Assembly: GCA_028871815.1 (NCBI GenBank)
Contig: JAGWMJ010000002.1
Coordinates: 124,001-188,000 of the forward strand
DNA length: 64,000 bases
Source of the DNA: Armatimonadota bacterium
Lineage (GTDB): Bacteria; Armatimonadota; Chthonomonadetes; Chthonomonadales; Chthonomonadaceae
Reading direction: 5' to 3'
Shown: one piece after another, positions 50,191-59,309 of the stretch
Layout of the letters: every line of letters starts with the position of its first letter
How positions within the stretch are numbered: the stretch's first letter is position 1
Program-made: the position numbers and the translations under genes
The notes under the pieces: generated by a model
What the model was told of the DNA's origin: nothing
What the model saw: only the letters and a program-made list of their open reading frames with translations
Databases searched by the model: none

Positions 50191-51771
50191 CTACAGCGTT
50201 ACGGACTGAGCCGTTTCAATGCCCGGCAGTTTTGATATGGCATCCAGTGTGCCGGCATCGACGGGACTATCCAGGACCAGCGCCATTAGCGCGGCTCCAC
50301 CAACCCGTTCCCTTCCGAGGTGCATGCCGGCGATGTTGATGCCATGCTCACCCAGTAGCGTACCGATCCGGCCAACCACGCCGGGCCGGTCACCGTGCCG
50401 GGTCATAAGCACAGCGCCTTCTGCGCCGATATCCAGTGTGTACCCCTCTATACTCGTCACCCGTGGTTCGCCGTCGGCAACCCGGCCGGTTACGCGCCGG
50501 TTTGAACCGTTGAACTCCACGCGCACCTCAATCGACGCAGGCTCGGAACTGCGCCGGTGCGATGTTGAGAAGGCAATGCCCTGTGCCGCAAGCATGCCGG
50601 GTGCATTCACGGCATTCACCGGAACGTCGCCGTGGCCCTCCAGCAATCCCTCCGCGGCCGCACGCCCAAGCATCTCCGTTGGAAGATTGGCGAAGTCGCC
50701 AATGCATACCACCTGCATAGCGGTCGCAGAACTGCTTCCGGCAAGCTGGCGCTGCAGGCTGCCGAGCCGCTTGGCGAGTACGAGATAGGGCGTAAGTCGG
50801 TCCATATCCTGAGGAGAGACTGCCGGCAGGTTTACCGCGCTGCGCGCCGGCTGCCCCTGCAAAACGGCAGCGATCTGTTCGGCAATGTCGATGGCCACGC
50901 CGATCTGGGCCTCCTCCGTGGAGGCGCCGAGGTGTGGCGTCAACACGTTCTGTGGAAGCGCCAGCAGCGGGTTGCCGGCATCCACGGGCTCGCTGGTGAA
51001 AACATCGAAGCCGACGCCGGCAACCTTGCCACTCGCCACCGCCTCAGCGGCTGCGGCCTCGTCAATGATGCCGCCTCGGGCACAATTGATCAGCCTTACA
51101 CCGGGTTTCATTCGGGCAATCTGCGCTGTACCCAGCATTCCGCGAGTTTCCGCCGTGAGCGGCACATGAACCGAGATGTAGTCGCTCTGCTGAATCAGGT
51201 CGTCCAGCGTCACCAGCTCGGCGCCAATGGCTGCCGCTGATTCGGCATTGCTGAACGGGTCAAAGGCGATGACGCGCGCCTCAAATGCCGCGACGCGCTG
51301 TGCCACCGCCTGGCCGATTTTGCCGAGACCGATAATTCCCACCGTCTTACCGAATATCTGGGCGCCCATGTACTTTTTGCGGTCCCAGCGGCCCGCCTTC
51401 ATGCCGGCATCGGCCTGCGGTATGTTGCGGGCAAGCGCCAACATCATGCCAATCGCCATCTCCGCCGCTGCCAGTGTGTTGCCACCGGGCGAATTCACGA
51501 CGACGACACCGCGCCGCGTGGCTTCCGCCACGTCGATGTTATCGACGCCGACACCGGCTCGGCCGATGATCCGCAGGCGCGGTGCGGCGGCTAGAATCGC
51601 CGCCGTAACCTTGGTTTCACTGCGAACCGCCAACGCGTCAAACTCACCGATCACCTGGATCAATTCGTCCGGTGTCATTCCAGTACGGACGAGCACGCTG
51701 CAGTCGGGTATAGCCCGCAACAGGTCGATACCCTGTTCCGAGATTGGGTCACTTACCAGCACGCTGGGCAT
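50191..51771 (-). CDS. serA: D-3-phosphoglycerate dehydrogenase
   Basis: A 526-residue long-form PGDH that oxidises 3-phosphoglycerate, the first step of serine synthesis. N-terminal substrate domain (VLVSDPISEQGIDLLRA), NAD fold with MGAQIFGKTVGIIGLGKIGQ, catalytic INCARGGIIDE (Arg) and LTPHLGASTEEAQIGV (His), then the ASB and ACT domains (DRPGVVGRIGTLLGEHGINI) at the C-terminus for serine feedback. The ATG at 51771 matches the family N-terminus; the frame is open further upstream but has no domain. First gene of a four-gene operon, divergent from glycerate kinase. Confidence 0.95.
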   Translation of the reverse strand: MPSVLVSDPISEQGIDLLRAIPDCSVLVRTGMTPDELIQVIGEFDALAVRSETKVTAAILAAAPRLRIIGRAGVGVDNIDVAEATRRGVVVVNSPGGNTLAAAEMAIGMMLALARNIPQADAGMKAGRWDRKKYMGAQIFGKTVGIIGLGKIGQAVAQRVAAFEARVIAFDPFSNAESAAAIGAELVTLDDLIQQSDYISVHVPLTAETRGMLGTAQIARMKPGVRLINCARGGIIDEAAAAEAVASGKVAGVGFDVFTSEPVDAGNPLLALPQNVLTPHLGASTEEAQIGVAIDIAEQIAAVLQGQPARSAVNLPAVSPQDMDRLTPYLVLAKRLGSLQRQLAGSSSATAMQVVCIGDFANLPTEMLGRAAAEGLLEGHGDVPVNAVNAPGMLAAQGIAFSTSHRRSSEPASIEVRVEFNGSNRRVTGRVADGEPRVTSIEGYTLDIGAEGAVLMTRHGDRPGVVGRIGTLLGEHGINIAGMHLGRERVGGAALMALVLDSPVDAGTLDAISKLPGIETAQSVTL

Positions 51772-51901
51772 AATGGATTCGTCGCTCCCCGGGCCGGCGG
51801 CGGTGCAACGGAACGGCGAACGACGCGAAGCGTGAAAACCAACCGTTTTAGCGCCTGGCCGCAGGCAAAGTGGGCTTGCAGGCGGAACTGAGATTACCAG
51901 A

Positions 51902-53128
51902 ATGGCCGGCTCAGTGTCAACCAATGTGGATAGCCCTAATAACCTCACCGGTGAGCTCGCCATTCTTGCCTGCCCCAATGCATTCAAGGGCAGCCTCACT
52001 GCATTGGAGGCGGCACACGCGATCTGCTGCGGCAGCGAGGTCGCTCGCGAGCATGGAGCGCGAGTTACGTGCCGGATGCTGCCACTGGCCGATGGTGGCG
52101 ACGGCACGCTCGACGTGCTGGTTGCCGCCTCACACGGCGAGGTTCGCTACTGCCGGGTTACCGGTCCACTCGGCGAGCCGGTTGAAGCACGCTGGGGGCG
52201 GCTCGCCGGCCGCCTTGCGGGCACAGCAGTTATCGAGAGTGCCGAAGCCGCGGGCTTGCGCCTGCTGCAGCCGAATCAATATCAACCGCTGCTCACCACA
52301 ACGCGCGGTGTAGGTGAACTCATGCTGGACGCATTGGAGGCTGGGAGTCGTAGGCTCGTCGTGGGGATCGGTGGCACGGCGACAAATGATGGAGGCGCCG
52401 GGATGCTGCAGGCGCTGGGCGTTCACCTGCGCGATGGTCAGGGAAGCGAGCTTGTCGCAGGCGGTGCTGCTCTCGCACAACTGGACTCAATAGATACGTC
52501 CTCAATCCGCCTGCCGAGTCGCGTGGAGGTGGTGGTAGCGTCCGATGTTACAAATCCGCTCTGTGGGCCAGACGGCGCGAGCGCAGTCTACGGACCGCAG
52601 AAGGGCGCCACACCGGCTATGGTGGCTCAGCTAGACAGCGCGCTCATCCGCTTCGCGAGCATTGCCGAGGCTGCGCTCGGCATACCGATAGCCGCCAGAC
52701 CGGGTGCCGGGGCGGCCGGCGGGATGGGCGCTGCCCTAATGGCCTTTTGCCACGCCAAACTGCAATGCGGTTCGGACCTGGTGCTTCAACTCGCAGGATT
52801 TGACGAAGCGGCTCGTACGAGCCAGGTCCTGATTTCCGGCGAAGGTCGCCTGGACGCGCAAACGGCGCAGGGCAAGTTGATCAGCGTTATCGCCCGCAGG
52901 GCCGCTGAGCTTCGGCTGCCCCTCTATGCATTGTGTGGCACGGTGGAAGCCGAAGCTGCCGCCCAGCTGCACGAGATCGGCGTTACCGACGCGGTCGCCC
53001 TCGCAGGACCGGCCACGTCCACGGAAGAAGCGATGGAGTCTGCCGGCCCCCTTCTGACTGCGGCTGCGGCGGCGCTGATACGCCGCCTTGCGTCGCCCCA
53101 GAGCACGAGCCGGCCGGCCGGCGCGTGA
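51902..53128 (+). CDS. Glycerate kinase (GarK/GlxK family)
   Basis: A 408-residue kinase that phosphorylates glycerate, giving 2-phosphoglycerate in this family. Signatures: ILACPNAFKGSLTALEAAHA, LPLADGGDGTLDVLVAA, GGTATNDGGAGMLQALGV, SDVTNPLCGPDGASAVYGPQ, RPGAGAAGGMGAALMAF and ISGEGRLDAQTAQGKL. Complete length. Start ATG 51902. It is divergent from serA (130 bp shared upstream region), so one promoter region may balance glycerate use and serine synthesis. The product is two steps from GpmA's substrate pool. Confidence 0.92.
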   Translation: MAGSVSTNVDSPNNLTGELAILACPNAFKGSLTALEAAHAICCGSEVAREHGARVTCRMLPLADGGDGTLDVLVAASHGEVRYCRVTGPLGEPVEARWGRLAGRLAGTAVIESAEAAGLRLLQPNQYQPLLTTTRGVGELMLDALEAGSRRLVVGIGGTATNDGGAGMLQALGVHLRDGQGSELVAGGAALAQLDSIDTSSIRLPSRVEVVVASDVTNPLCGPDGASAVYGPQKGATPAMVAQLDSALIRFASIAEAALGIPIAARPGAGAAGGMGAALMAFCHAKLQCGSDLVLQLAGFDEAARTSQVLISGEGRLDAQTAQGKLISVIARRAAELRLPLYALCGTVEAEAAAQLHEIGVTDAVALAGPATSTEEAMESAGPLLTAAAAALIRRLASPQSTSRPAGA

Positions 53129-53135
53129 CGTTGAG

Positions 53136-53573
53136 CTAGCCGCCCGCCTTCTTTACGTTGGGATTTGGTTTGACGTTGACTTCCGGTAACACCTTGCGAA
53201 GATGCCGTACCCAAATTTGCGCTAACTGAAGCGGAGTGCTGGTATTGAACTTGGCCGTTCGCTCATCCAGAGTCACCAGGAGCCGGTCCTTGACCATGAT
53301 CTTCGCATTGTTCTTGTCGATCGAGACCGCCTGAATATCATCGGGCCGCAGGTTCGGATCGCTAAGTATCGGCACCAGACGGTCGGCGATGGCGCTGGCA
53401 CGCTGCTCAACAGTCATACCGGCCGCAGGAAAGCGGATGGTGAACAGATGCTCGCCGCCAACCGATACGTCGCCATCGCCCTGAGCGGCGGCCGACAGCG
53501 GCGAAAGAAGCGCGGCACACCCCAGCACACCAGCAAAGACTGTAAATCCGCGAACACAACCTCGCCAGGTCAT
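53136..53573 (-). CDS. Small exported protein, similar to periplasmic part of MscS-type channels
   Basis: A 145-residue exported protein with a signal peptide (GFTVFAGVLGCAALLSPLSA). The mature part (HLFTIRFPAAGMTVEQRASA, then IADRLVPILSDPN, and a strand-rich middle KNNAKIMVKDRLLVTLDE) resembles the periplasmic domain that precedes the membrane part of some MscS-family channels in Cyanobacteria and Armatimonadota. It has no membrane helices after the signal, so it is a free domain. ATG 53573 with GGGAG upstream. Converges on glycerate kinase with only 7 bp between. Confidence 0.62.
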   Translation of the reverse strand: MTWRGCVRGFTVFAGVLGCAALLSPLSAAAQGDGDVSVGGEHLFTIRFPAAGMTVEQRASAIADRLVPILSDPNLRPDDIQAVSIDKNNAKIMVKDRLLVTLDERTAKFNTSTPLQLAQIWVRHLRKVLPEVNVKPNPNVKKAGG

Positions 53574-53602
53574 CAGCACTCTCCCTCGGTTTCTGGAATT
53601 GC

Positions 53603-53893
53603 TCAATCGGAATCTGCCGCAGGCTCGGCGCCACCCGCGGCGCCGTTTGTACCACGCTTCTTGACCATGGTCTGGGCACGCTCACTCACTGAGGAAACCG
53701 TTTCACGCGCCCGCTGGCCGGCTGCCTGGGCGACGTTCGAGGCGCGGTCACGCGCTGTGGTTGCCTTTTCACCAAGAATACGGCGTGTCTCCGTGCCTTC
53801 CTGAGGTGCGTACAGCAGCGCGATGGCCGCGCCCGTAGCGGCGCCCAACAAGAAGAAAACCAGATTGCCTCCGGCGGATGAATCGCTGCTCAT
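53603..53893 (-). CDS. YtxH-domain protein
   Basis: A 96-residue protein with one N-terminal membrane helix (GGNLVFFLLGAATGAAIALL) directly followed by the YtxH signature YAPQEGTETRRILGEKATTA and an amphipathic helical tail (SNVAQAAGQRARETVSSVSE). Stress-linked family of unclear function. ATG 53893 with GAGGGAG; an ATG 6 codons upstream lacks one. It is 29 bp upstream of the small exported gene. Confidence 0.8.
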   Translation of the reverse strand: MSSDSSAGGNLVFFLLGAATGAAIALLYAPQEGTETRRILGEKATTARDRASNVAQAAGQRARETVSSVSERAQTMVKKRGTNGAAGGAEPAADSD

Positions 53894-54003
53894 TGTAATC
53901 TCCCTCGCCATTGGTCAGCACGACGCCGACTGCGACTGGCGGTCACTGTGCATTGAGCATACCTTTCACCGCACAGCAACTGCTATTCGTTCCATAAACC
54001 GTC

Positions 54004-54678
54004 CTAGACTGCTGCCCATCCAGGAGGCGGAAGCGCAATCTGGTCGTCGCTGGTTTGGCTCTGCGACACGCGCTTCATACTCGCTGAGAGCCACTGAAAC
54101 ATCTCCACAAAGTTCAGGCCGCTCAACTTTACCGGTGGCCTGGGCGATATGGCCGCAAGGCGTACCATATTCGCACCCTCCACTCCCACGGCGAAGAATG
54201 CGATACGCTTGTTACCGACCGCATCGTGCAGGCGACGCTCAGCGGCGGATACATCCGCATCCGATTCGCCCTGCGGCTCACCGTCGGTGATCATAAACAC
54301 CCAGGGGCGGTAGTAGGCGATCCCGTTGGCCTTGTACTCCTCTTTGCGCGCTTCGATCAGGTCGAGCGATTTTTCAATCGCCGCTCCCATGTGGGTCAGG
54401 CCACTGGCTGCCAATTGCGGCGGATCAAACGCGTCCACGGTCACGAAATCCTCTTCGACGCGCACCGCGTCATTGAAGGTCACAAGGGCGGTTTCGACCC
54501 GACGGCTGGCGAGGGCATCGCCGGAAAGGTGAGCCTTGTAGGCCACCAGGCCCTCGTTCAGCGCAGCAATGGCCGCACCTTGCATCGATCCCGAAACATC
54601 CAGCAGCAAAACGCACGGGCACCGTGGCTCGGGGTTTTCGGCGAACTCTACAGAATCCAGTTGCCCGTGAGTGATCAT
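54004..54678 (-). CDS. VWA-domain protein, TerY-like
   Basis: A 224-residue von Willebrand factor A domain protein. The MIDAS motif is complete (LLLDVSGSMQG, D27/S29/S31; ASGLTHMGAAI; FMITDGEPQGESDADV). The domain type is that of TerY in tellurite-resistance/stress clusters, although no ter genes are near. The start overlaps the stop of mutY in an ATGA, so it is translationally coupled to the repair enzyme. The role is unknown; metal-dependent protein binding is likely. Confidence 0.85.
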   Translation of the reverse strand: MITHGQLDSVEFAENPEPRCPCVLLLDVSGSMQGAAIAALNEGLVAYKAHLSGDALASRRVETALVTFNDAVRVEEDFVTVDAFDPPQLAASGLTHMGAAIEKSLDLIEARKEEYKANGIAYYRPWVFMITDGEPQGESDADVSAAERRLHDAVGNKRIAFFAVGVEGANMVRLAAISPRPPVKLSGLNFVEMFQWLSASMKRVSQSQTSDDQIALPPPGWAAV

Positions 54679-55784
54679 CTCGCCATACCTTCTTTACTAC
54701 GGTTCGGCGACGCCATTGAGGCCGCAAGTTCCAACAGTCGCTTCTGCGGTGCAGGAAGCGCGCGCGACGTGGCGTCCGCCAGTGGAATCCACTCGGAGGA
54801 ACGCGGAGATACCGGTGCCCCCCGGCGCATTTCGGACTGCTGCAGTGCTACACCGGTCAGAGTGATGCGACAGTTCATTACGCTGTGCTTTATCGTGCCA
54901 AACGTCCTCACCGGCTGCGCTCGAATTCCCGTCAGCTCCAATACGGCGCGCGCAGCGGCATCATACGGGGATTCGCCAGCCTCCTGCACCGCCCGTGGTA
55001 ACTCCCACATTCCGCCCCACAGACCATCTTCCGGGCGGCACACCAGCAGCGCTCGGCCCGCTTCATCCTGCAAAAGCCCGGCCGCGTGCATCTGGTGCGA
55101 TGTCTTCTGCCGCCGGCCTACCGTCGGATAGTGTGCGGTCTGTCCCGCAAGATGGGCCCGGCAGTATTCGCTCACCACGCATGAGGTGCAGACCGGATTC
55201 TTCGGACGGCACACTCGCGCTCCAAATACCATAAGCGCTACATTGAACTGGCCCGGATTCTCATCCGGCACCAAGTCTGCAGCCAACCGCCAAAGCTCAC
55301 GTGCGGTCCTGGGCGTTTTGGGATCGCCATCCACAGCGTACAGACGGCACAGCGCTCTCGCCGCGTTTGCATCCACGGCGGCCGCCTGAACACCGAAAGC
55401 TTGCGAGGCTACCGCACCGGCGGTATATGCGCCGACACCGGGGAGGCGACGAAGAGCCGCGAGGTCTTCGGGAAGTCTGCCGCCATACTCCCGCCAAACC
55501 TGGCCTGCCGCCGCATGCAGCTTCCGAGCACGCGCATAGTAGCCAAGACCGGACCACACTGCGAGCACCTCTTGAACCGGCGCTGTAGCCAGGGCGTCAA
55601 CGGTGGGAAATCGCGCCATGAAGCGCTCGTGGTACGGCAGAGCAGTTTGCATCTGCGTTTGCTGAAGCATGACTTCGGATACCCAGATGGCATAAGCGCT
55701 CATCCCGGCAAACGGAGACTTGAGGCCGGATGCATCGTACCAGGCCGTCAAGCGCCTGGATATGGCAGTTGCGGATTGTATCAT
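54675..55784 (-). CDS. mutY: A/G-specific adenine DNA glycosylase
   Basis: A 369-residue base-excision repair enzyme that removes A opposite 8-oxoG. Catalytic E37 (SEVMLQQTQMQ), helix-hairpin-helix LPGVGAYTAGAVAS and D138 (AAAVDANAARALCR) are in place. The [4Fe-4S] cysteines C192-x6-C199-x2-C202-x5-C208 are all present. The C-terminal NUDIX-like 8-oxoG recognition domain follows (RALLVCRPEDGLWGGMWELP). Complete length. It is unusual in being coupled to a VWA protein gene through a 4-bp overlap. Confidence 0.95.
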   Translation of the reverse strand: MIQSATAISRRLTAWYDASGLKSPFAGMSAYAIWVSEVMLQQTQMQTALPYHERFMARFPTVDALATAPVQEVLAVWSGLGYYARARKLHAAAGQVWREYGGRLPEDLAALRRLPGVGAYTAGAVASQAFGVQAAAVDANAARALCRLYAVDGDPKTPRTARELWRLAADLVPDENPGQFNVALMVFGARVCRPKNPVCTSCVVSEYCRAHLAGQTAHYPTVGRRQKTSHQMHAAGLLQDEAGRALLVCRPEDGLWGGMWELPRAVQEAGESPYDAAARAVLELTGIRAQPVRTFGTIKHSVMNCRITLTGVALQQSEMRRGAPVSPRSSEWIPLADATSRALPAPQKRLLELAASMASPNRSKEGMAR

Positions 55785-55928
55785 GTGCCAATTGGGTGTC
55801 GAGTTGGCAGCGACACTACGATCAGGTCGTCCGGTCAGGCAAATGCAGCGTGTTAGCGGGTTTACTGTACCGGATTCTGCGCGGTCCCGGCTGATCGTGT
55901 TGACCTATAAACCACCAAACAGAAAAGC

Positions 55929-56906
55929 ATGACGGCACCTGCGTCTTCATCTGCAGTTACGGTTCTTGCCCTCCAGCAACTTCCCGACGTTGGCGACCAG
56001 ACGATCTCGCATGTGCTGCGATTGATGGCACAACGGGGCTGTGCCTGGGATGCACTATGCCGAGTGTCGCCGGACGACCTCGTGCGCGAGTGGCGCCTTA
56101 AACCGGCCGCAGCTGCCCGGCTTGTATCTGGAGGCGAAGCGTTGGATGCCGCCGCGCGGGCTTTGTGGCGGCGCTTGACGTTGGCCGGCGGCCGCATCGT
56201 GACCTGCACGGATGCCACCTGGCCCGACCGAATTGTGCGCTGTTACGAGGAGTCGCCACCGGCCGCGCTCACGCTCGTCGGTCGCGAAGCGCTCCTGGCG
56301 CCCTCCGCCGCCGACAGATTTACATTCGGTGTTGCGGTATCGAGCGCCGTGCCGGGATCCTCAACCCGGGCCGCGCAGGCTGGCACGCTGCAGCGCTGTG
56401 ATGAAGCGACTTCAGCGCTTGCGCGCCTTGGAGGCGTTGTGGTTACAGGGCACAATCGACTACCGTACCAACGGGCGGCACTGGCAGCCCAGCGTATACG
56501 AACCCCGGTGGTTTACGTGATCGATAAAGGCTTGACGAACGCCCTCGGACCCGAGCTCAACCATCCGCTCTTTCCTGCTGCCCGTATACGCGATGCCGAG
56601 TTTCAGGCGAATATAGATCTTGCGCTCTCTCCCTTCGCTCCGAGTGCGCCGTTTGTGAAGGATAACAATCGCCGGCGCGATCGAGTGCTGTTTGCCCTCT
56701 GCGACCTGGTGGTGGCGGGCGACGTAAAGGAGGACGGCAACATGCTGGAAGCATGTCTATCGGCGCACAGGCAGCGGCGCTGTGTTGTGGTGCTGGACGG
56801 CGGTGGGGGCGGGAACCGCCGCCTGCGCGAAGCAGGCTGCTTACGCCAACCCGACTCGGATCTCGGCTGGCGGCAAATTGTCAGCACGTGTGTGTCTGCA
56901 TCATGA
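55929..56906 (+). CDS. Divergent DprA/Smf-like protein
   Basis: A 325-residue protein. The N-terminus (LALQQLPDVGDQTISHVLRL) is the helical domain found before DprA Rossmann domains. DATWPDRIVRCYEESPPAAL with TLVGREALL matches the typical YPxxL...PPxxLxxxG DprA start. The Rossmann core is degenerate: instead of GSR and SGGARGID it shows FGVAVSSAVPGSSTRAA and LGGVVVTGHNRLPYQRAALA. RRDRVLFALCDLVVAGDVKE stands where RNRIIAGLS is expected. It probably binds DNA or a nucleotide rather than acting as a full RecA loader. Its stop overlaps the start of the kinase-regulator gene. Confidence 0.65.
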   Translation: MTAPASSSAVTVLALQQLPDVGDQTISHVLRLMAQRGCAWDALCRVSPDDLVREWRLKPAAAARLVSGGEALDAAARALWRRLTLAGGRIVTCTDATWPDRIVRCYEESPPAALTLVGREALLAPSAADRFTFGVAVSSAVPGSSTRAAQAGTLQRCDEATSALARLGGVVVTGHNRLPYQRAALAAQRIRTPVVYVIDKGLTNALGPELNHPLFPAARIRDAEFQANIDLALSPFAPSAPFVKDNNRRRDRVLFALCDLVVAGDVKEDGNMLEACLSAHRQRRCVVVLDGGGGGNRRLREAGCLRQPDSDLGWRQIVSTCVSAS

Positions 56907-59281
56907 GTTCCGCCGACGTCAAGCGCTCGCACGATGCCGCAACCGCTCCCGCGAAGCCCGGCCGTGCGATAGGTACGCCGCTATCCAGTTTTGAACTGGA
57001 TGCAGCGACTGCCGCAGCGATGGACGAACTCGCGGATGCCCTCGGCCTGGATCGCCTCATTGCGCTTTCGGTGGTTGACAGGGAGCGGGTTCTGCTGTGC
57101 GCCAGAGCCGTCGGCATCCCGGATTCTTCGGTGATGGGCATGCGGATCGAGCTCGCAGATGCGCCTGGCCTGGAAGCCGTTGAACGCTCTGGGGAAATCG
57201 TTACCTGGCAAGATGCGGAGAGGATTCCAGCGCCGTTGAATCGCTGGCTGAATGGCGAGAGTGTTGTGATACCACTCCGCCTGGGTGGTCGGTCGCGAAG
57301 CTTGCTGGTCGGGCAGCTGCGCCACGGTATCTCGTCTCGGTCGGAGCGGTGGCTGGCTCGCGCTCGGACGGAAGCTCGTTTCGCCACCATGCTGGTCGAA
57401 TTGGTCCGCACCGCGGCCGCATACCGGTCGGAAGTCGATCTCCGCCAGAATACGCGCGAAATTGCGGCGCACATTCTGGAAGGTCGCGGCCTACCGGACG
57501 TAGCGTCATTGGTTATAGATGCTATATGTAAACAGCTTGCCGTGTCAAACGCTGTCTTTCTGCTTCGTCGCGATGACGGGACGTTTGAACCGATCCGCAG
57601 TATTGGTGTCGTCGACGCCATCGCAGAGCCGTTGGGGCAGTTCATACTGGGTCCCACTTCCGGCTCGCGCGAAGTCGCCACGCGCCTGCCGGTGCGTGTC
57701 CACGAAGTGGCCACCGACACGCGGGTGCCGGCCGCGCTTCGTACGCAGATGGAAGCGGAGAGCCTCCAGTCGCTGTTGGCGCTGGTGATGCACGTCGGAA
57801 GTACGGTCAATGGCGTCGTTGCGGTGTTCTCTGAAACGAGCCGTGTCTTCACACCCGCCGAACTGACCACGTTTCAGATTTTTGTCGATCAGGCGACCCT
57901 GGCAGTAGAGTTCGCGCAACTGCTGAGCCGGCAGCGTGAACTGGCAACCATGGCTGAGCGCAGCCGGCTGGCGCGCGAAATGCACGACACAGTCGCGCAG
58001 TCGATAATTGGCGTCCTCACGCATTTGCAGACACTTCGGACAGACTGCACGCAATTGCATTCTGAGCCACCCGCAGCTCTGTTGACGGCGATACGAGAGG
58101 CACAGAAGGCGCTGGCAGAAACCCGTCGCGCCATCCAGGGCCTGCAGCCGCAGGAACTGGAACAGATGGACCTGACGCACGCCATTCAGGCTGCAACTCG
58201 CGGCTTTGAACAGCGGACCAGCATGCCGGTACTCATGAACGTTGATGGCCGCGAACCGGATTTGCGGCCCGAAGTTAGAAGTACGCTACTGCGCATATGC
58301 CAGGAGAGCCTGGCGAACATTCAGCAGCACGCACACGCGCGGCGTGTACGGCTTCGTCTGGAGTTCGGCGCAGCAGGAGCGCATCTTACCATCGAGGATG
58401 ATGGCGTAGGCTTCGATCCGGAAGGGAATGCGCCGGGCGAACGAGAGCCCGGCTACGGCCTGGAAGGTATGGCGGAGCGTGCCAGGCTGACAGGTGGCAC
58501 CTTGCAGGTAGAGAGCAGGCCCGGCTGGGGGACACGAGTCACCTGCGTTATCCCGTACCGCAATACCCCGTCGGTGCCGCTGCGTGGTGCGCAGCATCCT
58601 CAAACACGAAACGATGTGACGAGCCACGAAACGCACCCGGCTGGCGCAGTGGTGCGCGTCATTGTTGTCGATGACCACACCGTAACCCGTGAAGGGATCC
58701 GGTCGCTCATCGAGACGAGCGGAGATATCGAGGTAATTGCCGAGGCGGAGAACGGCCTCGAGGCTGTCGGCCTGGCCGAGGAGCTTGAACCCGACCTGGT
58801 GCTGATGGACCTTCAGATGCCGGTGATGGACGGTATCGAAGCTACACGTCGTATTCGGGCGCTGAATCCAAACCTCCCAGTCGTGATTCTAAGCACTTTT
58901 GCAGGAGAAGCCCGTATACGTGACGCGTTAGCGGCCGGCGCCATCGGCTACCTGCTGAAGGATTCCGAGCCCGAAGAGCTCGTCTCGGCGATTCGCGCCG
59001 CCGTCCAGCGCGAAGTGGTGCTGTCGCCGGAGCTCGCCAGCCGGATCGCCAGCCAATCGGAGCCGGAGATACTTCTCAATCCCCGTGAGACCGAGATTCT
59101 GTCTGAACTGGCAAAGGGCGCTCGCAACAAGGAGATCGCCGGCCACCTCTTTATCGCCCCCAGCACCGTGGAGTACCATCTGAGTAACCTGTTTGCAAAG
59201 CTCGGCGTAACCAACCGGACCGAGGCCGTACGGGTTGGCATGCAGCGCCGTCTGCTGGCCCCGCCGGAAGCGGACGGATAG
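56903..59281 (+). CDS. Fused histidine kinase - NarL/LuxR-type response regulator
   Basis: A 792-residue cytoplasmic two-component protein. Two GAF-like sensor regions (about 30-175 and 195-340) precede the HisKA_3 motif RLAREMHDTVAQSIIGVL with phospho-acceptor H361. A HATPase (LTIEDDGVGFDPEGN, GYGLEGMAERA, GWGTRVTCVIPY) follows, then a short linker. A receiver domain comes next (IVVDDHTVTREG; phospho-acceptor D636 in LVLMDLQMPVMDG), and last a LuxR helix-turn-helix (LNPRETEILSELAKGARNKE). Normally NarX-like kinases and NarL-like regulators are separate; here they are one chain. ATG 56903 overlaps the dprA-like stop (ATGA). The signal is unknown, probably soluble. Confidence 0.92.
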   Translation: MSSADVKRSHDAATAPAKPGRAIGTPLSSFELDAATAAAMDELADALGLDRLIALSVVDRERVLLCARAVGIPDSSVMGMRIELADAPGLEAVERSGEIVTWQDAERIPAPLNRWLNGESVVIPLRLGGRSRSLLVGQLRHGISSRSERWLARARTEARFATMLVELVRTAAAYRSEVDLRQNTREIAAHILEGRGLPDVASLVIDAICKQLAVSNAVFLLRRDDGTFEPIRSIGVVDAIAEPLGQFILGPTSGSREVATRLPVRVHEVATDTRVPAALRTQMEAESLQSLLALVMHVGSTVNGVVAVFSETSRVFTPAELTTFQIFVDQATLAVEFAQLLSRQRELATMAERSRLAREMHDTVAQSIIGVLTHLQTLRTDCTQLHSEPPAALLTAIREAQKALAETRRAIQGLQPQELEQMDLTHAIQAATRGFEQRTSMPVLMNVDGREPDLRPEVRSTLLRICQESLANIQQHAHARRVRLRLEFGAAGAHLTIEDDGVGFDPEGNAPGEREPGYGLEGMAERARLTGGTLQVESRPGWGTRVTCVIPYRNTPSVPLRGAQHPQTRNDVTSHETHPAGAVVRVIVVDDHTVTREGIRSLIETSGDIEVIAEAENGLEAVGLAEELEPDLVLMDLQMPVMDGIEATRRIRALNPNLPVVILSTFAGEARIRDALAAGAIGYLLKDSEPEELVSAIRAAVQREVVLSPELASRIASQSEPEILLNPRETEILSELAKGARNKEIAGHLFIAPSTVEYHLSNLFAKLGVTNRTEAVRVGMQRRLLAPPEADG

Positions 59282-59309
59282 CCTGGGCCGCCCACGGCAA
59301 AACAGGTTA

